Source: Nonomuraea typhae
GTDB lineage: Bacteria > Actinomycetota > Actinomycetes > Streptosporangiales > Streptosporangiaceae
Assembly (NCBI RefSeq): GCF_009760925.1
Contig: NZ_VRLV01000004.1
Location: forward strand, 374,308 to 438,307
Length of the DNA: 64,000 nucleotides
Reading direction: 5' to 3'
Each line of letters opens with the position of its first letter. Position 1 is the first letter of the stretch. The notes under the pieces were generated by a model. The model was given only the letters and a program-made list of their open reading frames with translations, ran no database searches and was not told where the DNA came from. The position numbers and the translations under genes were made by a program. Of this stretch, positions 1 through 6,830 are shown piece after piece.

Positions 1-32
1 TTCGCGGCATGCATCCGCCGGTGAACGCCGGG

Positions 33-761
33 TCAACTGGCGCGGCGGCGCCGCCGTACCGGCTTGGGGGCGGGCTCGACCGGCTCGCCGGCGCGTGAGT
101 CGAGGTAGGAGGCGCGGGTGTGCTCGGTGTGCTCGCGCATGATGCGGGCGGCGCGCTCCTCGTCGCGGGCCTCGATCGCGTCGATGAGCGCGGTGTGCTC
201 CTCCCAGGACGCCATGCCGCGCTGCCGGGCGACGGGCGTGTGGTACCAGCGCACCCGCCGCGCCACCTGCGCGGCGAGCTCGGCCAGCACCTTGTTGCCC
301 GACAGGGCGGTCACCAGGGCGTGGAGCTCGGAGTTGGTGGCGACCGCGGCGTCCACGTCGTCGGACTGGACCGCGGCGACGCCCCGGGCGCACAGGGCGC
401 GCAGCCGCTTCACGCCGTCCTCGCCGGCGTGAAGCGCGGCCAGCCGCGCCGACTCGGCTTCGAGGAGTGTGCGTACGGCCAGCAGCTGGTCGGCCTCCTC
501 CAGCGTCGGCACGTGGACGAAGGCGCCCTGGCCGGGGAACAGGTCGACCCAGCCTTCACCGCTGAGCTGCTGGAGCGCTTCGCGGACCGGTTGCCTGGAG
601 ACGCCGAGCAGTTCGGCCAGCTCGCTTTCGACCAGGTGCTGGCCGGGTTTGAGCTGGCCGGAGACGATGAGCTCCTGGATGGCCTCGATCACGCTCTCGC
701 GGAGTGTCGCGGGGCGGGGAATCTTGGCCGCCGCCTGGCCGGCCTGATCCGACAGCAACAT
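33..761 (-). CDS. GntR-family (FadR/FCD type) transcriptional regulator
   Basis: Predicted DNA-binding repressor or activator of the neighbouring carboxylate cluster. Residues about 18-85 form a GntR winged helix-turn-helix (recognition helix around SRQPVREALQQL, residues 55-66). Residues about 95-220 are an all-helical FCD ligand-binding domain with several spaced His residues that often bind a metal in this family. The 242-aa length is normal. It lies downstream of, and on the same strand as, the MFS gene. Its own upstream region holds two copies of TACAGTTTGT, a core also seen in the divergent MFS/ligase promoter, so autoregulation is likely. The effector is unknown; a small carboxylic acid is a reasonable inference for FCD proteins. 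Confidence 0.9.
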   Translation of the reverse strand: MLLSDQAGQAAAKIPRPATLRESVIEAIQELIVSGQLKPGQHLVESELAELLGVSRQPVREALQQLSGEGWVDLFPGQGAFVHVPTLEEADQLLAVRTLLEAESARLAALHAGEDGVKRLRALCARGVAAVQSDDVDAAVATNSELHALVTALSGNKVLAELAAQVARRVRWYHTPVARQRGMASWEEHTALIDAIEARDEERAARIMREHTEHTRASYLDSRAGEPVEPAPKPVRRRRRAS

Positions 762-775
762 GTTCGCGGCTCCAC

Positions 776-814
776 TTTACAGTTTGTCGTCGACTGCCTA
801 CAGCATACAGTTTG
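776..814. promoter_or_regulatory. Paired operator-like sites upstream of the GntR gene
   Basis: Two 11-mers, TTTACAGTTTG (776-786) and CATACAGTTTG (804-814), lie 28 bp apart (start to start) just upstream of the GntR start codon. Both fit the pattern (C/T)(A/T)TAC-N-GT(A/T)T(A/G), which also occurs at 2081-2091 and 2141-2151. They are probably binding sites for the GntR protein acting on its own gene. Seen by eye, with no motif scoring. Confidence 0.5.
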
Positions 815-841
815 TGGTTCCTTCCCGGCCGGTGAGCCTCA

Positions 842-2101
842 TCACACGGGGATCGTCGCTGGCAGACCGGGTGCGCGCAAGCGCGTGGCGGCGACGGCCG
901 GCAGCGCGGCGAGGGCCGCGGCGATGAGCAGGGCGAGGGCCGTCCTTCCGGAGAACGGCTCAGGGGGCGTGAGGGCGAGCCAGGCCAGTGCCACGGCCAG
1001 CAGGCCCGCGGCGGCTTTGGCGCTGTAGACGACCGCGTGGATCCTGCCGGTCCCGGCGGCGCCGAACAGGTCGCGGACGAGGCTGGCGAGCAGGGGGTAG
1101 AAGGCGCCGCCGCCCAGTCCGGCGAACAGCGCGCCGGTCCAGAGGGCGAGCGGGGCGCCGGTGGCCGCGAAGCCGGCCAGGAGAAGCTGGCCCAGGGTCA
1201 GCAGCGCGAGGACGACGGCGAGGACGGCCTTTCTGCCCAGCCGTTCTGAGCAGCGCATCGCCACCGCCCGGCCCGCGCCGTTGAGGCCGACCAGCAGCGC
1301 CAGGACTCCGGCTCCCGCGGCGCCGCCGGCCAGCGCGGCCACGATGACCACGTCGGCGATGGAGACCGCGCCGGCGCACACCAGGATGGCCGCCAGCACC
1401 GGCAGTTCCCGCGTCTTCAGCGCCTGGGCCAGGGAGAAGTCGCGCACGGCCCCAGGGGTACGGCGGAGCACCGCGGCATCGAGGGCGTGGGCCCGCGGGT
1501 CCACGGTGTCCGGCCACCACAGCGGCGGCGGCATGCGCAGGCGGAGGGCGGCGGCGCCGATCACCGCCGCGGCCACGGCCGCCCAGGCCGGCCAGGCCCA
1601 GGGGAGCGCGGCGGGGAACAGCCCGGCCCAGGCGAGCACCGGCAGCGCCCCGTACCCGAACGCGCCGGTCGCCAGGCCGACCCGGGTGGCCGGGCGTTCC
1701 GGGTGCCAGGCGGCGACCACGTCGCCGCACGCCCGGTAGACCAGCCCGGCTCCCAGGCCGCCGAGGACCGCGTAGAGGGACAGGGGCAGCCAGGCCGGGC
1801 CGTACCAGAGGGCGGCCAGGCCGGTCGAGGTGAGGGCGGCGCCGGCGCCCAGCGAGGCGCGGGGGTTGCCCCGGACGAGGGCGCCGGCCGCCTGGCAGAC
1901 GATCCAGGCGGCGAGCGGGACGAGCATGGCCCGGTCGCGGGTCAGGAGGGCGGCGTAGCCGTACTGGAGGGGTGCGATGGCCGCCATGGACGCCCAGGCC
2001 AGCCAGAACATGCGGGGGCGGTCGGAGGGGACGGGGCCCACGCGGTAGGCGCGGCCTCGCCAGTCTTGGATTGCATTCTCCATACTGTATGGAATATCCA
2101 C
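842..2101 (-). CDS. MFS transporter, oxalate/formate antiporter (OFA)-like
   Basis: Polytopic membrane carrier with about 12 hydrophobic segments over some 419 residues. The C-terminal half carries a NGAGR segment, a degenerate MFS loop (SERLGRK) and SAKAAAGLLA. These resemble the NGLGR...DRIGRR and YTAKG patterns of the OFA family (OxlT and relatives), so the substrate is probably a small carboxylate such as oxalate, formate or a C2/C3 acid. The GTG at 2101 gives the longest frame. An ATG at 2083 is more plausible and would put the operator palindrome at 2080-2092 directly over the start codon. Divergent from the ligase genes and followed by the GntR regulator. Confidence 0.75.
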   Translation of the reverse strand: MDIPYSMENAIQDWRGRAYRVGPVPSDRPRMFWLAWASMAAIAPLQYGYAALLTRDRAMLVPLAAWIVCQAAGALVRGNPRASLGAGAALTSTGLAALWYGPAWLPLSLYAVLGGLGAGLVYRACGDVVAAWHPERPATRVGLATGAFGYGALPVLAWAGLFPAALPWAWPAWAAVAAAVIGAAALRLRMPPPLWWPDTVDPRAHALDAAVLRRTPGAVRDFSLAQALKTRELPVLAAILVCAGAVSIADVVIVAALAGGAAGAGVLALLVGLNGAGRAVAMRCSERLGRKAVLAVVLALLTLGQLLLAGFAATGAPLALWTGALFAGLGGGAFYPLLASLVRDLFGAAGTGRIHAVVYSAKAAAGLLAVALAWLALTPPEPFSGRTALALLIAAALAALPAVAATRLRAPGLPATIPV

Positions 2102-2155
2102 ACGATCGGCTCTCTGTCGAGCCCTAGACGGAGTTTACCCCATACGGTATACCGT
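2080..2155. promoter_or_regulatory. Divergent MFS / CoA-ligase control region with two operators
   Basis: Site 1 is CCATACTGTATGG (2080-2092), a perfect inverted repeat around one central base. Site 2 contains CATACGGTATA (2141-2151) within the perfect 12-bp palindrome ACGGTATACCGT (2144-2155). A possible rightward promoter is TTGCAT (2071-2076) and AATATC (2093-2098), with a 16-bp spacer that contains site 1. The ligase gene follows with AAGGAGG at 2161-2167. Placement fits repression of both directions by the adjacent GntR protein. Confidence 0.6.
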
Positions 2156-2172
2156 CTACAAAGGAGGCTCGC

Positions 2173-3294
2173 ATGGACCTTTTCGAGTACCAGGCGAAGG
2201 AACTCTTCGGGCGCCACGGCATCCCCGTCCCCATGGGAGACGTGGCCCGTTCTCCGGAGGAAGCCCGTGTGATCGCCGACGAACTGGGCACTCCGGTCGT
2301 GATCAAGGCGCAGGTCAAGACGGGCGGCAGAGGCAAGGCCGGCGGCATCAGGCCCGCGCCGGGGCCCGTCGCCGCCGAGGAGGAGGCCGCCCGCGTCCTC
2401 GGGATGGAGATCAAGGGGCACGTCGCGCACGCGGTGCTGGTGGAGGCGGCGACGGTGCCGTTCGAGGAGTACTACGCCGCCTTCCTCGTCGACCGGGCGT
2501 CGGGCTCGTTCCTCGCGATGGTCTCGGCGCAGGGCGGCATGGAGATCGAGGAACTGGCCGCGCGCGATCCGGGCGCGCTGGTCAGGATGCCGGTCGATCC
2601 GGTCCGGGGCGTGGACGGCGAGGAACTCGCGGCCAAGGCGGGCCTGCCCGCGGCGGCGGCCGAGGTGCTGGAGCGGATGTGGGACCTCATGGTCGGCGAG
2701 GACGCCCTACTCGTGGAGGTGAACCCGCTCATCTGCACCACCGACCAGCGCATCGTGGCCCTGGACGGCAAGGTGACCCTGGACGGCAACGCCGCCTTCC
2801 GCCACGAACGCGAGCCCGCCGAGCTCACCGGCAGCCTGGAGGACCGGGCCCGGGCGAAGGGACTCAACTACGTCAAGCTGAACGGCAGCGTCGGGGTGAT
2901 CGGCAACGGCGCGGGGCTGGTCATGAGCACGCTCGACGTGGTGGCGGCGGCGGGGGCCGATCCGGCCAACTTCCTGGACATCGGCGGCGGGGCCAGTGCC
3001 CGGGTGATGGCCGACGGGCTGGAGATCATCCTGTCGGACCCGGACGTGCGCTCGGTGCTGGTCAACGTCTTCGGCGGCATCACCACCTGCGACGCGGTGG
3101 CCACGGGCATCGTCACCGCGCTGGAACTGCTGGGCGAGCGGGGCCGAGCCAGGCCCATCGTGGTCCGGCTCGACGGCAACAACGCCGAGGTCGGCCGGCG
3201 CATCCTCAGCGACGCCCGGCACCCGGCGGTGCGCCAGATTCCCACCATGGACGGCGCCGCCGAGCTGGCGGCCAGACTCGCGGCAGGTGCGTGA
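2173..3294 (+). CDS. ADP-forming acyl-CoA ligase beta subunit (SucC/MtkA-like)
   Basis: Beta subunit of a succinyl-CoA-synthetase-type ligase making a CoA thioester from a carboxylate, ATP and CoA. The 373-aa chain has an N-terminal ATP-grasp domain (KAQVKTGGRGKAGG near residue 46, LVEVNPL near 180) and a C-terminal CoA-ligase domain with DIGGGAS. AAGGAGG precedes the ATG. The stop overlaps the alpha-subunit start (TGATG). Its place in an inducible cluster with glyoxylate-type enzymes suggests a substrate other than succinate. Malate or another C2-C4 acid is possible, and sequence motifs alone do not decide it. Housekeeping TCA-cycle sucC is less likely given the GntR control. Confidence 0.85.
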   Translation: MDLFEYQAKELFGRHGIPVPMGDVARSPEEARVIADELGTPVVIKAQVKTGGRGKAGGIRPAPGPVAAEEEAARVLGMEIKGHVAHAVLVEAATVPFEEYYAAFLVDRASGSFLAMVSAQGGMEIEELAARDPGALVRMPVDPVRGVDGEELAAKAGLPAAAAEVLERMWDLMVGEDALLVEVNPLICTTDQRIVALDGKVTLDGNAAFRHEREPAELTGSLEDRARAKGLNYVKLNGSVGVIGNGAGLVMSTLDVVAAAGADPANFLDIGGGASARVMADGLEIILSDPDVRSVLVNVFGGITTCDAVATGIVTALELLGERGRARPIVVRLDGNNAEVGRRILSDARHPAVRQIPTMDGAAELAARLAAGA

Positions 3295-4175
3295 TGGCGA
3301 TCTTCCTGACCAAGGACAGCCGCGTGCTGGTCCAGGGCATGACCGGGTCCGAGGGCGCCCGGCACACCGCGCGCATGCTGGCCGCGGGCACCGACGTGGT
3401 GGCCGGGGTGACCCCGGGCAAGGGCGGCCGGTCGGTGGACTTCGGCGAGCGCACGGTCCCGGTCTTCGGCTCGGTGGCCGAGGCGGCGCAGGAGACGGGC
3501 GCCGACGTGTCGGTGCTGTTCGTGCCGCCGCGCTTCACCGCCGCGGCCGTGGAGGAGGCGGTGACCGCCGGGATCCCGCTCTGCGTGGTGATCACCGAGG
3601 GCGTGCCGGTGCACGACACGATCCGCTTCCGCGCCCTGGCCGCCGGTGGACGCACCCGGATCGTCGGCCCGAACTGCCCCGGCCTGATCAGCCCCGGCCA
3701 GTCGTCGGCCGGCATCATCCCGGCCGACATCACCGGCGCCGGGCGCATCGGCCTGGTCTCCAAGTCCGGCACGCTCACCTACCAGCTCATGTACGAGCTG
3801 CGCGACCTCGGCTTCTCCACCGCCGTGGGCATCGGGGGCGACCCGGTCGTCGGCACCACCCACATCGACTGCCTTCAGGCGTTCCAGGAGGACCCGGGCA
3901 CCGACGCGATCGTGATGATCGGTGAGATCGGCGGTGACGCCGAGGAACGCGCCGCCGCCCACATCACCGCGCACATCACCAAACCGGTCATCGCCTACGT
4001 CGCCGGGTTCACCGCCCCGGAGGGCAAGACGATGGGTCACGCGGGCGCGATCGTCTCCGGCTCCTCGGGCACCGCCCAGGCCAAGAAGGAGGCGCTGGAG
4101 GCGGCCGGGGTCCGCGTCGGGCGCACCCCCTCGGAGACCGCGCGGCTCATGCGCGCGGCGCTGAGGTCCGCATGA
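3294..4175 (+). CDS. ADP-forming acyl-CoA ligase alpha subunit (SucD/MtkB-like)
   Basis: Alpha subunit, 293 aa, partner of the preceding protein. It shows an N-terminal CoA-binding Rossmann domain and a C-terminal flavodoxin-like ligase domain with the phosphohistidine motif GHAGAI (His249), so it should be catalytically competent. GPNCPG near residue 125 and the GGDPVVG loop near 181 are typical. The ATG at 3294 shares a base with the beta-subunit stop, implying coupled translation and a 1:1 complex. As for the beta subunit, the acid substrate cannot be read from sequence. Confidence 0.87.
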   Translation: MAIFLTKDSRVLVQGMTGSEGARHTARMLAAGTDVVAGVTPGKGGRSVDFGERTVPVFGSVAEAAQETGADVSVLFVPPRFTAAAVEEAVTAGIPLCVVITEGVPVHDTIRFRALAAGGRTRIVGPNCPGLISPGQSSAGIIPADITGAGRIGLVSKSGTLTYQLMYELRDLGFSTAVGIGGDPVVGTTHIDCLQAFQEDPGTDAIVMIGEIGGDAEERAAAHITAHITKPVIAYVAGFTAPEGKTMGHAGAIVSGSSGTAQAKKEALEAAGVRVGRTPSETARLMRAALRSA

Positions 4176-4214
4176 GCGGGCCGCGCCCTGCCCTGTACGG
4201 CACCGGCCCGGGCG

Positions 4215-4259
4215 CCTGGAGGACCTGGAGGACCTGGAGGACCTGGAGGACCTGGAGGA
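4215..4259 (+). repeat. Five tandem 9-bp repeats, each with a Shine-Dalgarno-like core
   Basis: Five exact copies of CCTGGAGGA fill the short gap between the alpha-subunit gene and the next gene. The last GGAGGA ends four bases before the GTG start at 4264, so the array works as, or grew from, the ribosome-binding site. Slippage could change copy number without disrupting coding sequence. Confidence 0.9.
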
Positions 4260-4263
4260 CATC

Positions 4264-5103
4264 GTGAACGTCGCCTTCGTCGGTCTCGGCATCATGGGCC
4301 TGCCGATGGCCACCAACCTCACCAAAGCCGGATATGTCGTGACCGCCTATGACGTGAGCCCGGCCCGCATGGAGTCGTTCGACGGGAAGACCGCCACCGG
4401 CGCCGGGGCGGCGGTGGCCGAGGCCGACCTGGTGGTCACCATGCTGCCCGACTCGCCCCAGGTGGAGGAGGTCGCGCCGGAGATCGCCGCGCACGGCCGG
4501 CCGGGGCTGCTGTGGGCGGACATGAGCACGATCCGCCCCGAGACCGCCCGCTGGGCGGCGGGGCTGGGCGTGCGGACGCTGGACGCGCCGGTCAGCGGCG
4601 GCGAGCGGGGCGCGATCGACGGCACGCTGTCGATCATGGCCGGTGGCGCGGAGGCGGACTTCGCGGCGGCGCTGCCCGTCTTCCGCGTGCTCGGCAAGAC
4701 GATCGTGCACGTCGGCCCCGCGGGGGCCGGGCAGACGGTCAAGGCGGCCAACCAGCTCGTCGTCGGCGGGATCTACGGCCTGGTGGCCGAGGCGATCGTG
4801 CTGCTGGAGGCGTCCGGCGTGGATCCGGGCAAGGGGCTGGACGTGCTCGCGGGCGGTCTGGCCGGATCGCGCGTCCTCGACCTCAAGCGCACGAGCATGA
4901 TCGTCCGGGAGTTCGTCCCTGGCTTCCGCATCGACCTGCACCACAAGGACATGGGCATCGCCCTCGCCGCCGCCCGCGAGGCCGGGGTGGCGCTGCCGCT
5001 CACCGGCCAGGTGGCCCAGCTCGTGGCCGCCGCCCGCGCCCAGGGACACGGCTCGCTCGACCACTCCGCCCTGCTCAAGGTGATCGAAAGGCTCAATTCA
5101 TGA
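4264..5103 (+). CDS. glxR: 2-hydroxy-3-oxopropionate reductase-like beta-hydroxyacid dehydrogenase
   Basis: NAD(P)-dependent 3-hydroxyacid dehydrogenase, 279 aa. It has the N-terminal GLGIMGLPMATNL nucleotide-binding signature (residues 7-19), DAPVSGGERGA (residues 108-117, substrate binding) and GAGQTVKAANQ with catalytic Lys160. In Gcl-type glyoxylate pathways this family reduces tartronate semialdehyde to glycerate, and the next gene is a Gcl-like enzyme, which supports that role. Related family members use 3-hydroxyisobutyrate or other substrates. GTG start, preceded by an unusual run of five GGAGG motifs. Its stop overlaps the next start (ATGA). Confidence 0.8.
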   Translation: MNVAFVGLGIMGLPMATNLTKAGYVVTAYDVSPARMESFDGKTATGAGAAVAEADLVVTMLPDSPQVEEVAPEIAAHGRPGLLWADMSTIRPETARWAAGLGVRTLDAPVSGGERGAIDGTLSIMAGGAEADFAAALPVFRVLGKTIVHVGPAGAGQTVKAANQLVVGGIYGLVAEAIVLLEASGVDPGKGLDVLAGGLAGSRVLDLKRTSMIVREFVPGFRIDLHHKDMGIALAAAREAGVALPLTGQVAQLVAAARAQGHGSLDHSALLKVIERLNS

Positions 5104-6821
5104 CGAGGATGCCCTGTATGGAGGCGGTTGTCGCGGTGCTGGAATCCGAGGGCGTGGACACCGTCTTCGGCATTCCGGGCGCCGCGATCCTGCCGTTGTA
5201 CGCGGCGCTCCGGCACAGCTCGATCCGGCACGTCACCGTGCGGCACGAGGAGGGCGGCACCCACGCCGCCGACGGGTGGGCCAGGGTGACGGGCAACGTC
5301 GGCGTCTGCGTCGGCACCTCGGGACCCGCCGGCACCAACATGATCACCGGTCTCTACACCGCGATGGCCGACTCCGTCCCGATCATCTGCGTCACCGGGC
5401 AGGCGGCCACCTCCAAGCTGCACCAGGAGGCGTTCCAGGCGGTGGACATCGTGGAGATCGCCCGGCCGGTCACCAAGTGGGCGGTACAGCTCAAGGAACC
5501 CGCCCAGGCGCCCTGGGTCTTCCGCGAGGCTTTCCGCATCGCGCGCTCCGGGCGGCCGGGGCCGGTGCTCATCGACCTGCCGATCGACGTGCAGCGCGGC
5601 ACCTGCCGCTACGACCGCTCGGTGGACGCGCCGCTGCCCGTGGAGGCGCCGAAGCCGCTGCCCGCCGCCGTGCGCCGGGCCGTGGACCTGCTGGGTGAAG
5701 CCAGGAGGCCGATCATCCTGGCCGGCGGCGGCGTCATCGTCGCCGAGGCCGCCGACGAGCTGCGCGCGCTGGCCGAACACCTCCAGGTTCCGGTCCAGGT
5801 CACGCTCATGGGCAAGGGGGCCTTCCCCGAGGACCACCCGCTGTTCGCCGGGATGGCCGGCATTCAGACGCAGACCCGGTGGGGCAACGCGGCCTTCCTC
5901 GAAAGCGACCTCGTGCTGGCCGTCGGCGCCCGCTTCGGCGACCGGCACACCGGCGACCTCGACGTCTACCGCAAGGGCCGGCGCTTCATCCACGTCGACA
6001 TCGAGCCCACGCAGTTCGGCAGGGTCTTCGAGCCGGACTTAGGGGTGTTCGGCCATGCCCGGCCCGTATTGGCTGAGATGGTGACCGAGGCGCGCAGCCG
6101 TACCACCGCCCGGGCACCCGGCAAGTGGGTGCGCAGGGTCGGCGAGCTGCGCCGCACGATGGCGCGCCGCGACGACTTCGACGACGTGCCGATCAAGCCG
6201 CCCCGCGTGTTCAGGGAGCTCAACGCGTTCTATCCCCGGGACACCACCTTCGTCACCGCGATCGGGCTCTACCAGATCTGGTCGGGCCAGTTCCAGACCA
6301 CCTACCTGCCCAGGCGCTACCTGGTGTGCGGCCAGGCCGGGCCGCTCGGCTGGGAGGTGCCCGCGGCCATGGGCGTCAAGTGCGCCCACCCCGAACGCCA
6401 GGTCGTGGCGGTGGTCGGCGACTACTCCTTCCAGTTCCTGATGGAGGAGGTCGCGGTGGCGGCGCAGTATCGGATCCCGTTCGTCATCGTGATGATCAAC
6501 AACGAGTACCTCGGGCTGATCAGGCAGGCGGAGATCCCCTACGGCATGAACTACGCCGTCGACCTCCACTACGGCGAAGGCGGCATCGACCACGTCAAGG
6601 CCATGGAGTCGTTCGGCTGCCCGGCCCGCCGCGTGGAACTGCCCGGCGACCTGCGCGATGCGCTGGCCTGGGCCACCGAAGAGGCCGCCCGCGAGCGGCT
6701 GCCGGTGCTGGTGGAAGTCATGGTCGAGCGCGAGGCGAACGCGGCCATGGGCCCGTCGCTCGACGCGATCAAAGAGTTCGAGCCGCTGCCCGAGCTCGTC
6801 ACCGTCGACTGGTCGGACTGA
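5100..6821 (+). CDS. Glyoxylate carboligase-like thiamine diphosphate enzyme
   Basis: ThDP-dependent enzyme of 573 aa, close in pattern to tartronate-semialdehyde synthase (2 glyoxylate to tartronate semialdehyde and CO2). Hallmarks are FGIPGAAI near residue 23, GTSGPAGTNMITGLYTA, SGRPGPVLIDLPIDVQ, HIDIEPTQFGRVFEPDLG, NCGQAGPLGW-like GQAGPLGWEVPAA, and the ThDP/Mg motif VGDYSF...NNEYLGLIRQ. It has Glu50 in VRHEEGG, where characterised Gcl enzymes have Val (RHVEGA), so it keeps the canonical ThDP-activating glutamate. That makes it a divergent Gcl or a relative with a different 2-oxo or aldehyde substrate. ATG overlaps the glxR stop. Confidence 0.78.
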   Translation: MTRMPCMEAVVAVLESEGVDTVFGIPGAAILPLYAALRHSSIRHVTVRHEEGGTHAADGWARVTGNVGVCVGTSGPAGTNMITGLYTAMADSVPIICVTGQAATSKLHQEAFQAVDIVEIARPVTKWAVQLKEPAQAPWVFREAFRIARSGRPGPVLIDLPIDVQRGTCRYDRSVDAPLPVEAPKPLPAAVRRAVDLLGEARRPIILAGGGVIVAEAADELRALAEHLQVPVQVTLMGKGAFPEDHPLFAGMAGIQTQTRWGNAAFLESDLVLAVGARFGDRHTGDLDVYRKGRRFIHVDIEPTQFGRVFEPDLGVFGHARPVLAEMVTEARSRTTARAPGKWVRRVGELRRTMARRDDFDDVPIKPPRVFRELNAFYPRDTTFVTAIGLYQIWSGQFQTTYLPRRYLVCGQAGPLGWEVPAAMGVKCAHPERQVVAVVGDYSFQFLMEEVAVAAQYRIPFVIVMINNEYLGLIRQAEIPYGMNYAVDLHYGEGGIDHVKAMESFGCPARRVELPGDLRDALAWATEEAARERLPVLVEVMVEREANAAMGPSLDAIKEFEPLPELVTVDWSD

Positions 6822-6830
6822 GGAGGCCAG

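Noticed and set aside
120..1028. Long plus-strand frames opposite the GntR and MFS genes
   Set aside because: They are shadows of high-GC coding sequence: no ribosome-binding site, no family pattern, and strong third-position bias belongs to the opposite strand.
2173..4175. Housekeeping TCA-cycle sucCD
   Set aside because: Not excluded, but GntR-controlled divergence and the company of Gcl/reductase/dehydrogenase genes favour a specialised CoA ligase; gene symbols were therefore withheld.
5100..6821. Sulfoacetaldehyde acetyltransferase (Xsc) or acetolactate synthase
   Set aside because: The retained Glu is shared with those families, but the PGAA, GTSGPAGTNMITGLY and NNEYLGLIRQ patterns are closest to Gcl.
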